This document shows, piece by piece, positions 11,843 through 24,200 of a stretch of DNA of 64,000 bases (within the stretch, counting starts at the first letter, position 1; each line of letters opens with the position of its first letter). The stretch spans positions 17,099,343-17,163,342 of the forward strand of contig OZ026600.1 of NCBI GenBank assembly GCA_964020085.1, read 5' to 3'. The notes beneath the pieces are model-generated. The model was not told the DNA's origin. It worked only from the letters and a program-made list of their open reading frames with translations, and did no database searches. The position numbers were made by a program, and so were the translations under genes. This DNA comes from Micromussa lordhowensis (lineage: Eukaryota > Cnidaria > Anthozoa > Scleractinia > Lobophylliidae).

Positions 11843-12265
11843 CTACATGATTGCACACAGTGAACTGGAAATCCTCTCCGTTCCTAGTTTGTGTCTTCCG
11901 TTGCCTTCGTCCTTAGTTTTCTTACTCGCAGATCCTTTGGAGCTCTTCATACCAGAATCCTTGGTCCCTTTCCCGGAGTCCGTACTGCTGGTGTTTCTAG
12001 TTCCCAGTGAATCGTTTGAAGAAATCCGAGGGAGTTTGAAACCCGGGGATGATGGTCCCGAGGGGGACGGAGCCACTGTCCGGGAAGGCCGGATGATCCT
12101 GGAGTTCCGGGCGCTCCGCATGTCCTGGGTGGTCTTCCGCATGATCTCATCCACTGAGATGCTGTCGGTGCCCAACTCGGCCGATTTCCTCGCTAGTTCT
12201 AACTGAGTTTCCAAGTGCTTCGTTCTCTGTTGAAGACGCTTATTCTCGTTTTCAGAAACTTCCAA
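11843..12265 (-). CDS. Last coding exon of the coiled-coil gene, with CaaX end
   Basis: The exon opens LEVSENENKRLQQRTKHLET, which continues the coiled coil from the preceding exon in phase 0 after a TTTGTCAG acceptor. It then runs through a Ser/Pro/Arg-rich region (RIIRPSRTVAPSPSGPSSPG) to ...SSSLCAIM and a TAG stop. The CAIM tetrapeptide fits the CaaX rule, and Met at the last position favours farnesyltransferase. Confidence 0.85.
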   Translation of the reverse strand: MEVSENENKRLQQRTKHLETQLELARKSAELGTDSISVDEIMRKTTQDMRSARNSRIIRPSRTVAPSPSGPSSPGFKLPRISSNDSLGTRNTSSTDSGKGTKDSGMKSSKGSASKKTKDEGNGRHKLGTERISSSLCAIM

Positions 12266-15200
12266 CTGACAAACAGACAAAAAATAACCAGAGTTCACTT
12301 TTGGAACTAAATAACTAGTACCATTAATCAAATACTTAGCCGGGGAGGGGGTCCCCTCGGGTATTGTCACTGGACTCCCAGACCCCCAAACCCATTCTCG
12401 CCTATTTTGGGGCCAATTATCGAGCCCATATTAGTCACTTTTTGCGAACGTAAATTACGCGATCTATATGTACATATGGAATTTCTCTTCAAGTGCTGAA
12501 CTCGACAGTATCTCACGAGTGAGCGCAGCGAGCAAATGGGATATAAAGTAGAACACGAGAAGAGGTAGTCCATATTTGCTAGCAACCATGTATTATTTTG
12601 TTTATTCTATAAACATACTTATAACGACCTTTTTGACGATGTTCCGAAGATTTCCGACCACTTTTCAAAGATTCCCGAAGATTCTCCGAAAGTTGTCGGA
12701 AGGCCACACGAACGTTTTCCCGACATTTCCGAAAACGTCTTAAGATAACCGAAGAGTTCCGAGGAAGATTTTAACAAGTTTTCACCATACTCCAAAAACT
12801 TTAAGTTAAAGGATCAAACATGACATCAAACATTACGTCATCATCACAGAGAAGAAGTTATCCTAATTTCTACACGCGTCCAATTACGGCTTTTCTCAGG
12901 GCTGGAAATCCTTGTAAAACACTGCAGCTAGTCGAATATTTCACTCTCCACTAACAAACACTGAAGTATATTGGCTACCCAAAATATTTATAAGTATGAT
13001 GTTCCGTTGAGACTGTAACCCCCCCCCCCCCCCCTATCATAGTCAGTCCAGTCACGAAAATACCACCCTATCCAGAAGTGGATAGTTATAAACCTACAAC
13101 CCTCTTCCACCCCTCGAGAACAAAACTAATGGACAGCAATACAGCTACAGGTTGACAAACGTTTCCATTGATTATTGTAATAAAAAATTACACATGTAAC
13201 TAAACTTGCATATTAGCTTACATTGCACATTGATGGAACAAAACTGCAAGCAATGGTTCTTACCTTTTCTTTCAACTCTGTGAGTTCCTCGTCCTTCCCC
13301 TCACAAGCTTTCTTTAGAGAAAACAGTTCTTCTAGCAATTGACGATTCTGTGATTTGAGTTCCTCAATCCTCAAGTCCACTCCTTTACTAGCGACGCTCG
13401 CTCGGCTTGAACTCCTAAAACAAACAAACAAAAAAGCAGCAGCCTTACTAACAGCTCGCATGGCATAATTAATTCATTATACGTGGCATAACAACTGTAC
13501 ATGTACCAATCTAAAGACCGCAACAGTCTAAATCATCCGAATATGAGTGGTCTTAAAAGATGTTGGCGTTACTTAAGCCAACACTGGTCTTTGTCGTTAG
13601 GTAACAAGTATATCTAGCTATCTCCAACCTTTCACTTGCTCGCCTACGTACAAGCAGTCCAGCGGTTACTGCACAAGAAAATTCCCTTTCTCCAAAACAA
13701 CTAGTTTTACACTCCGTGCCAGAGTGCCATACCTGACTCTCAGGGGAGGGGTTGATACCGCCATGTCTTCCTCAGAGCTCTGATGCACAAGTTGATGCTT
13801 GTGGAGTAACTTGGCCTTTTTCGCCTCCAGTTCTTTAGCTAGAGTATCCAGTTCCTACGAGACCGACAGATGTATTACTACTGCAATTTTGTCTGTTATT
13901 TGAATTTACCCATTTGAAGGAAAGCAACTAAACAATTCACAGAGATAACGTGCAATCATATTGTGTAACCGTTACCTATCTTTAGTTTAAAATGCCACCA
14001 GCAGACTCATTTCGGCTCTGTGCCGTGTTTGATTTTGCTTTCAGACACAAGCCTGAGAGCTCTGAAAAGGCTACAACTTTGAATAACAAAATCTAGCTCT
14101 CACAGCTCTGGCACCGGTATATTCTTGACAGATACACTGTAAAAACACACCATGGGGTCTTTCAACTACAAAAGCGGATAACGGACAATCCCAATCCGAA
14201 ATAAATATTTTTAAATCGCATCTTCTTTTGGCACATCTTTGTTAAATAGTTGGTAAAATCCGAAAAACTGTTGCGAATCTTAATAAAATTATTGTATCCA
14301 CAAATAACTTGTCCGAAAGTTGTTTGCAAATCTAAGAATCGTCGGCAGATCCAGAAAAAACAAAAACTAAATTGTTCAAAACTGATTTTCAAAAACCATT
14401 GCGATTTTAAATATGTTTCCAGACAACCTCGTTTCCAGGGTCTCGCATCTTACCGCCCCCTGGAGCGAGCGAGGGGGCGGTAAGATGAGAGAGCCTGGAA
14501 ACGAGATTGGTTTTCGGTTTTGCAAAATATTCTGGGATTGTTCCTTATCAGCTTCTGTATTAAACACTCTGAAAAAGGAGGAATGGGATAGAAAACGGGG
14601 CGAAACCAGCAGCAGAATCTCCTACATGTATCTTGGTTACTCCTTTTGACACCTCCCACATAGACTACAGAATGCAAGTTATAACAAATTTCTTTCCGAT
14701 TTGGACATCACCACTTGACCACCCTCGCTATCAAGTGCACACCACAAATACAACCACAAACAATGATAACAACTGCGCCGCCACACAAACAGTGCACTTA
14801 CATTTTGAAGCACATCTAAATCCTGCTCTTTGCCATTACACACGGCATGACGGCGGTTCAAGTATTCTTCATATTCACGAATCTGCATTAGAAAGAAAAA
14901 AACAAACAAACACAGAGTATCAGCACTGCCTGTTGTGCTCGACTTCGGCTGGGGTTTGGGCTCTAGTCTGGTCCACTGTATAGATCTTTGGCCAAAACTC
15001 TCTGGGCCCAGGGTAGCCCCGTGATGGACTAGTATCGCATCTACAAAGAGTAGCAAACGTCTTAGGCACTTAACGCCATCGCGTACTGTAAGAGTTTGTA
15101 GCAAGACGAATTTTGAAGGCAAAATATTCGTTTGAATTCGCAAATGTTCGAATCGGCCGTCGTTAGCGGTGAAACAAAAAATTGCTACGTAAGGCGCTCA

Positions 15201-18200
15201 ATTCAGGGTCATTGTGAAGAAGAGCTCTCGAAATCGACTGTCGGTGAACTGTCGGCTGACAGGTTACAAGCAGATTACCGACTTGGCTCGATTACCAGCC
15301 GCTGTTCGGGAAACGAGCTCGCGTTCCTTCCCGAAACCTCTCCTCTTTTCGTGGAGGAAAGGAGATGGACACGAGAGAGAGAGAGAGGCGGAAATCGAGC
15401 CTAACTACCGACAAGCTACCGACAAGCTACCGACAAGCTACCGACAGGTTACCGACAGTTCTCTAAAACATAAAGTTTGCCGTAGAGTAGTCAGCCAACA
15501 GTCGACCGAAGGACGGCTGACAGACGGCCGCCATATGGCCGGCTGGGTTTTTCGGGAGCGGTTCTTCACAATCACAATTGTTGGTGTTAAAGCAACAACA
15601 AACTGCCCTACTTAGCATAACAAAACGAAAACTTGAGGGTAGATGTATTGCCGTCCTGTGAACATACCTCTTTGTCTCGTTCTTTAACTTCTTGTGTTCG
15701 TTGGTTGAGGTCTTTTTCCATCTGAGATATTGCTGCCTGTTTAAAGTAAATAACATTCTTATTTTCCATAAAGGAATCCATCTCGATATAAATGTATGTA
15801 CACGTCCCTGTAGTAATACTAATCTATAGTGGTGTAGTAATAGCCATTTTAATAACCAACAGGTATGTCCATGTATGAGCAGTTTCCAAACATTACTGGC
15901 AGTTAAAATCACTTTGTGCAGCAAACTGGACACAACGAGTCTTTTTAGTTGGAGATTTTCTTAATAAACCAACAACAAAGATAATTAGAACTAAACTTTA
16001 AGCCTTGAGCTTTATTACCCCTTGGACTTGTACAAATGACAAAAGGGAAAGAGTCGAAAAGAAAGTTCAATTTTCTGAATTGCTCTTTTGTGATACACCA
16101 TTTTTGTTTACCGGATTGGATTGTAAGAGCAGATTTTCTAATGTGGAGTTTTGAGAAAAGACAGAAAGTCTAAGATATGCGGCAAAAAAGAGACATGGTA
16201 TGAGAATTCTCTCGAACAAACTACATATGTCATTCTTTTATTCTTTGAACCCATTGTCACCTGGAACTTTTTGGCAAAAAAAGACAAAAATTCATTTTTT
16301 GGATATTCTTAGCTGGATATGAGCCAAATTAGTTCCAGTCTACTCAAAAAGGAATTTGCAACATGACAGCATGCCTTTCTTTCCACTAGTTTTTGCCTTT
16401 CCTTTTCCTTCTTCTCTTATCGTTTCGCTACACTCGTTGACTGGGCTTGCTTCCAGATCAAGAATTCCCCAGAAAGCATCACCCGGACGGGCGATTCTTA
16501 ATACGGGGTAGCCAAGTGTAGTTGAGGAAATTTTGAGTGTTTTTCATTCAAATTTTCTGGGCATTTTCGTGCATATGTCAGGCGCAAATGACCCAATCAC
16601 TCTGATCTGGGTATCATTGGAAAGACCTTTTCCTCCTGCAGAACTTGAGTATAAGTGATACCAATTTTGGTCAAAGGTGATGACGTCAGAAGTAGGACAA
16701 AGGCTAACGCTCGTCACGGCTGGTTCCTCTCTGTTACGGCCAGTACAGGCGTCAATGGGTTAACGACTATTGGCCGAATTCCCACTAGAGATGACAAGTT
16801 TCCCGTCGAAAAGTGTAGATACAGGCGGGACGGGGCGAGGTGGGGCGGGACGGGACGGAACGGAAAGGGGTTTCTGACGAGAAACTCGTCCAAATCTATT
16901 TGTGTTCTTATCCGTCTGAGTCGGCGAGATTTGGTTCCCGCCAGACGAGAAACTCGTAACGAATTCATACTAGCATGGTTTTCTTGTTAGCCTGCGAGAG
17001 CATCCGTTATTTTTTCTGCTGTTGTGTGAAACAAGAGCCGAAAAACCCGGATGCTCTTGCAGCACAAATGGTACCTAACTTGCGGAGACGAAGCTTAGGA
17101 CGGAAGACTCGTCAGATAGGTTACTCAGCCACAAGAATATCATTAACATTACATGTAATATTTTGGTTTATAAATTACTGACATACTTCGTGTTCATAGT
17201 ATCTTTGCCTTCTCTCCTCTAGCTTCTTTTCATTTCTGAATTCCTCAAGTTCCTCTTCAAACTTTCTCCTTAAAAACAAAAGAATCGCAGTTCAGACACT
17301 TCTACATACTGTACAGGCGTACGGAGTATTTATTGGTAAATTTCCAACACACAATTTGGTGCTAAGTAATTATTTTGTTTCGCATCATGTCCACGGAATC
17401 ACATCGGCGAAACAGAACGATAATTTAGCACCAGAAGAAAAGAACTAAAAGAATATGTCAGAAATACAATACAATATGTTACAGGCTCAAACGTTGCAAA
17501 ACACGCATTTCAACATGCAATTGACTTTGACAACTCTACGATCATTGACAAAGGAAACAATCCCACCAGAAAGGCGCTAATCATGGCACAAGGCCTAAAC
17601 TGTTGAGGTTGACACAAACTTATGCCCACTCCCGAGACAATACAACATTATTTTAAACAAAACTTAATTTCAGCACTTTTAGCATTCTTCCGAACATTCT
17701 TTTTACATGTATTTTTAATTTCTGCGAATTACTCTCTATATTCAAATTTTTAACGTTTAATTTTATCACAAATTTTTAACCGTCGAAGACAGTAGACTGG
17801 CTGTCAAATTTTTACCACAGAACACTTTAATCAATTTTATTAGTTTTGTCTTGTTGATAGCATTTGCCGGGTGACTCAGCAACAATGATCTGTTCTTACT
17901 TCTGCTCCTCTCTTCTTCTATCAATGTCCTCCATTTCAGTGATGTAATGTCTTTTTCTGTCCTCTAACTCCTTTTGGAACTTGTCCATCTACAATAATTG
18001 ACAGAACATTATCAGCAATTAAGCTTGTCACACAGACGCAGCCAGTAGGCAGGCACTGGCAGACAAACATACATTGTACCCTGTAATCCCTTCACTAACA
18101 CATGTGGCACTAACAATACAGAGCCACGAGAGAGACAAGCAACATGCATGCAGGCACATACATGTATCCATTGCAGTTTCCACCATTTTATAGATATGGC

Positions 18201-21200
18201 AGATTTTTCAGAATGACTCAGAAACCCAGTAAAGGGGAATTAAGGGAGCTCAAATCAAAGATATTCCTTGGATTTTTCTTCCTCAAAATTGACTATTCAC
18301 ATCAATACAACATTTAAAAGATGGGGTAGGTCTCTACAGTTATCATATGCTAATGAGACAAAATTTTACCCAATACGGTCAAAGCTCTCGTAAGCGACCA
18401 CCTCCTGTAAGCGACCACCAGGGCTTGACATATTTGGTGGTCACTTTTGGGAGGTTCGACTGTATCCACTAATGGACACTCTTGTAAGCAGACAGCTATA
18501 CTTACGGAAATTGTTTTCAATTCCCCTTTTTACCCTTTTTTCGTATGAGAATAATTCTCATAAGCGGACACACAATGTAGCTCTACTAACGGACACTTTT
18601 CCCAATTCCTGAGGGTGAGAGTTGACTGTATAGTGATTTGAGTTTGAAACTTTTTAATATTTTGGAAAACTGGTCATTGAGAAGAGGTGGTCGCTTTTGA
18701 GAGGTAGTCACAACTGGGGATATTTAGTACAAGTAATCGTATACTGTTACTGTCTTTTATCACGGCCCAGTCAGAGAATTCAGGTGGGAAAGAGTTTCAT
18801 TGACATATGTCATGTGACCTCAAAGTAACCAATAAAATAGTGTATGTTGTTGGCGGAAAAATTCCAGAACCCTTATCTACATGTATTAAACTACAGCATG
18901 GAGAGAATACAAAATGTGGTTCAAATGCTAGCTTTCATACCTCTTTCTTTGTATCTTCTCTTGTTTTCTTCAGCTTGGAGCTTAAATTGGACATTTCATT
19001 CTCAGCAGAGTCTTGTTTGGCTCTTAGAGATGACTCCAACTGGAGAACCTATAATGGTACATAAATAGATACAGTATTTGACAGTACTGTCACACTGTAT
19101 TAAGGTATCAGTGTACCCCAAATGACCATCATTCTTTGGCCCCGCTTTACAGTCGGACGTTTGACGCAAACCCCAATAAAGTATATATTTTCTGAGAGCT
19201 TAATAATTGTAGATTACGAAGGTATATTCATCGACATAAAAATATCTACGGTTTTCCGAATATAGTGCGCTATTTCCCAAAGTACAGAGGTTCACTAATC
19301 AAGTTCGTTTCCGGTCAGATTTGATCGGGAGAACACGATCAACATCGTTATGTCTTCTTGACACCTTTCTCTAAAAAACGGTGTCGGGAAATTTTGATTA
19401 CTTGTCTGGTTTGTTTCTGACACGCAGTTAAACTTTGAGAGTTGATAAAACATGCATTCTCTTCACTAAAAAGGTCATAACTTTTGAAAGAAGCCAAAAA
19501 TGAAAATTCCCCGACACCGTTTTTTTGCCTGATTATCGGGCAACGTTCTCTCCAAATTTCAGCGAAAAACGTTGAAAACTCGCCGGAAACGAACTAAAAA
19601 TGTGCGCCTCACTTGCTGAAATTTTCGTTGCGAGATACGAAGAAAAATATATTTTTGGGCGTTCTTCCGGTGTAATGAGATAATTACACAAAACGTGTGA
19701 AAGTTAATTAGCCGTTGATAGACCAAGTAAAGGCTCAGTTTACCTTAACAACAGAGCTCATATCAATAACAAAGCGGGCTCATTTGTTGCTCCTGGCGGG
19801 AAATATCCTTTGGAAGATCTGGATTCCGCCGCTCGCGTATAAGGTTAGTAAGGAAATAACTTTCGTTTAATTTTTCATTTTCCATGTTTTAAATGTCTTT
19901 GCTAATGCAGATTCACCATCCATCTAACGAAACAGGTTGAATGATGCCGAAGACAAGTAAAAAGCGTTCTCATATAAAACAAGGGACAGGAAACGAACGG
20001 GCACGTACGCATGCAGATCAAGAAGTTACAACTTCGAACGGCGAAAGCGCCAAACAACTCATGATTAGAGAAATGCGAGAATCGGGGTAACTGATTTCTC
20101 GAGATTTTCTTGCAAGCGATTGCCGGCAGCAATTGTTCGACCGGCCAACTTTTGCCATGACTCTTGTGAGTCCGGTTCTGCAGGTTCGTCTTTGCCTTTG
20201 TCTTCAATTTTCGAGCGGCTAGCGCTAACAGTCTCGTTCTCCCATTGACTTTGTTCTTCCTCGTCTTGTGAAATCAACTTCTAACGCTCAAAGTAGGAAC
20301 CTCGGTCGCTAGCTGCTAAAACATCAGCTCGATACTTATCGAATGATTTCGAAACCTTTTTCCTCTTTGAAGGTTTCTTCGCGCTTGCAAAAGGACACGG
20401 CCTTCGTTTTTTCTTCGACGACATGGAATAGAAATACCATAAACTTTTCAATCTAAAATAAACAAAAGCAAAACACTCGAAGCAGCACGTCGACGACCAA
20501 TTTTAGAAATACAAACACAAACGTGTGAAACTCGCGAACATCGTGTCTGTCGCGTGATGCAAGTTTACTTCTCGTGACAACGTGTTGACAGCTATCAATT
20601 TGAGATAATAAATGGGAAGAAACGTTTTCTGTTAATAACTTTGCTTAGGATCAATCTTTTTTCATAGAATTTTTTTTTGAATGAAAGGTTGCAATACAAT
20701 CTATCTGAAAAAGCGAAAAAATTTTTTTTGGAAAAATGATCAAATTTGGGGTACACTGATACCTTAAGAGGCTGGTAACAGTTTCCAGCACTTTTCTAAC
20801 ATCTACAGTATACTTTGAAGGATGAATACTACCACTGTTTAACAAGTGATGCGACAAAAACAGTGTCATACAAATGCCCAATCATTGGTAAACTTATAAA
20901 ACAGGTTACCATAGCAACAATATGACCTGCTAAAGACACCCTTAATTTTAGCTTTAGGCACTTGACTCAAAAAGGAACTCAGTGACTCACGTTTATTATC
21001 GAATTGTGATAAGCATAATAAGATGCAACTTTTTGCAAAGTTTAAAAAAATTCTGTAGTGTGGGTCCAGAGCCACCTTAATTTTTCGAAAATGTTTTGAA
21101 AATTTAAGGTGGCTCCTAACTCTTGACCCACCTCTCTCCCCCAAATCTAAAGAAGAAATTTTAAACCTGTTCCCCTGACAAATGGAATTTATAGTATCTA

Positions 21201-24200
21201 TTGTGTGAGGCTGTCCCTAACTCTGCCCAACCCTCACTCACTTTTGAAAATTATCTTTTCTGAACCCTCAATCAAATTCTCGCTTACAGTATGTACATTA
21301 TATGAAATGTATGGTGACCAGTTCCACAAAATACAACATACCACACTTACCTGTGTTCTAAGGTCTAGCAATCTTTTTTCCTCGTATAATTTTCCATTTT
21401 GCAAATCATGATGATCTATTGGTCCATTTACTATAAGCTTTTCACCAACTGAATCAGAGATGCCATTTGCAGAGTCTGTAGTTCCGTTTAATTTCTTTGA
21501 GTTTACACCAATGTTTGAGTCACTTGAATTGTTATTAACTTCTGCAGGAGGAGTGCTCTTATCAACTAAATATCCAAAATTATCCACTCTAGAATCATCT
21601 TCACTGGACTCTCGATCGGTATGGTCTGAATAGTCTTCTTCATCATCCTCGTCTTCTTCAGAGTCATCATCATCCTCAAAATCATCATCACCATCATTAT
21701 CATTACATTTGTAATCCACAAAATTAACGTTGCTCATAAGGTCACAAGAAATGTCATCATCTGATCCCTGGGCATAACTATAAAAGTATTCTTTGTTTCT
21801 TTCCATGTTAAAACGAACTTGCTTCTTCGCAGGTGCATCCTATTCAACAAAGAAGAGCATGACAATTACTATCTGAAGCTGCATTACTACTTACATGTAT
21901 TAACAATACTACTGCAGACTGAAGGTTGGTAAAGTCTGCATACGAGCCAAGAGGCTCATTAAGCCAGAGCTTATCCCAGTTCTTGTAGCATGAAGCGACT
22001 AGGAGTATTTCTACTCCCCCTGGATGAGATGCTAGTCCTTCGCAGGGTTACCCGCAGCATTAAGTTCTCAAGTACCCATTTCTACACCTGGGTGGAGAGA
22101 GGCACTGTGAGAGTGAAGTGTCTTGCCCAAGAACACAACTCAATGTCCCCAGCAAGGCCTCGAACCTGGACCACTCGATCTAGAGACAAGCACACTAACC
22201 ATGAGCCAACTGCTCCTACCATGCAGACTGAAGACTGGAGGCTTTTTAGGGCAAAACAAACATCCAAAAACGAGTAGCTACTGGCAGCGAGAAACTAAAT
22301 TTATGGACAATATTACACTATGTAATATTTTCTGCGTTTCTGTCAAGCTATAAAAAAAAGTGGACGTTTGGGAGAACTACATTTAGAAAGGTTGTCAGAA
22401 TGAGACAATGAACTGTACATGTACATTGTACATGTACTGTAGGTGAATGTTCCAACAGCTCTCTAAAGTTCTCCCAAACTTTCATAAGAGTTTTTTTTTT
22501 AACTCAATAGACAGAAAATGTTTCATACATGTAATGTTTTGTGAGGATCAGAAAAGAAAGTCACTCATTTATTGCAAAATGCAAATTTTCCTCTTCTTAC
22601 AAAGCCATTGCATCAACATCTCATGCTAACTTTGCATTAAGTGTCGCAGTGGAAGCCTGTTAATATGATCACCAACAAACTATAAAAACTTGGCCAGGGT
22701 GGCTACATGTATATTATTGGTACAGTCAAATTTCATGACTGTTCTAAATTGATTGATGTCTTAACAGATATATCACACTATTGCACTTCTAAGCAACTGC
22801 TCTTCAATAAGCATCCAGACACTGATATGATTTAACAAAAATTGAAGCTTCAATCTGTATAGTCATGTATGTACAATATTAACAATGGAAATACACATAC
22901 AATGTATGAACATAGCTGGTTCAAGTGGCCGTATATAAACGGGATAAAATTATTATAAAGCCAAAAGGATTATACAGGTTGGGATTTCAGAATGTGGCTG
23001 TTGGCCATATTACTGGGGTGGCCGAATTAGTGGGTTTTCTTATAAGAAAATAAAGTGGGTGCTTTGCCGGTACAAAAAAGGAGGATGTGATAAGAACACG
23101 GACATGCCAATGAGGTGACCATAAATACAGGTTATAACTTAAAAAACTTAACAGAAATGTAGCTTTCAGAGCAGGCTTTTGTGGGTGTTTCATAGTAATG
23201 ATATCAACAAATTTTACCTCTTTGTTGGAAATGAATCAGCTAAAACTTTAGCAAAGCAACCTACCTTTCTAAAGCCATTTTTTGAGCTCTGAATTTTGTC
23301 TGCTTCTTCCAACAATGTGTCCAGATTTGAATCTGATGAACACTGCAAAAACATAAACAAGCAACTACACGTAAATAAGAGCATGAAATGCTCAACTTGC
23401 AGACAAAGTGGAGTGTTCCAGAAGGAGATTTGTCATTAACATGGAGAGTACAGTGACGACAAATTCAACAAAGAAAGTACAAATTTTCATCAACAAGTGT
23501 CTGAGGAGAATTCTGAGGGTATATTGGCCTGAGGTAATCACAAACAGAGATTTACACGTGTACTGTAGATAAGAACTGGTCAAGGGTCTTTCAACACAAC
23601 CATTACGGTAGATGCTGGAAATGGATTGGTCATATATATATACATGACTGTACTAAAGAGAGATTCTTGCCAAAATGGAAAATAAAACGAAGTGTTATCA
23701 ATATTTAAGCTTAAATAATTTCCCAAAAACGAAAATTGTACTGTCCAAATGGGCGAGTGATCGATGATTTGTATTTGCCCGACACTTTTCACACTCACAT
23801 TGGTGAGCTGGCAAGCGCTATTTTCCAACACTGATACTGTAACTATGAAACACATGTAATGAACTCAGCCACTCACCTCTGATGACGAACGATACTGTCG
23901 TCCAAGAAATTCGAACTCACCATTTAGGAGTGGTTTTTGATTAAGGACTATTGGGTCTTTCACCATTGTACGAGACACTTTACCATGAACCTTAAAGAAG
24001 CAACATACAATATCATATTTACATATAGCTTAACTCACAGCACATAGAGAGAATAAAGGGATTCTTAAAAAATGCACAGCAAAGTGTAGAGGCCTTGTGT
24101 GCCACTTGACACAAAGTGGACAGGTACATGTAACAGGCAGGTAAACAATGCTCAACAACTTTTCATGAATCGCTTCAAGTGCTACAAGGAATTCGGCCAG

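Noticed and set aside
11820..12206. 128-codon plus-strand frame
   Set aside because: It is antisense to the last exon of the coiled-coil gene, which has splice and frame support.
21205..21411. 68-codon plus-strand frame
   Set aside because: It overlaps the acidic exon of the coiled-coil gene on the opposite strand and has no support.
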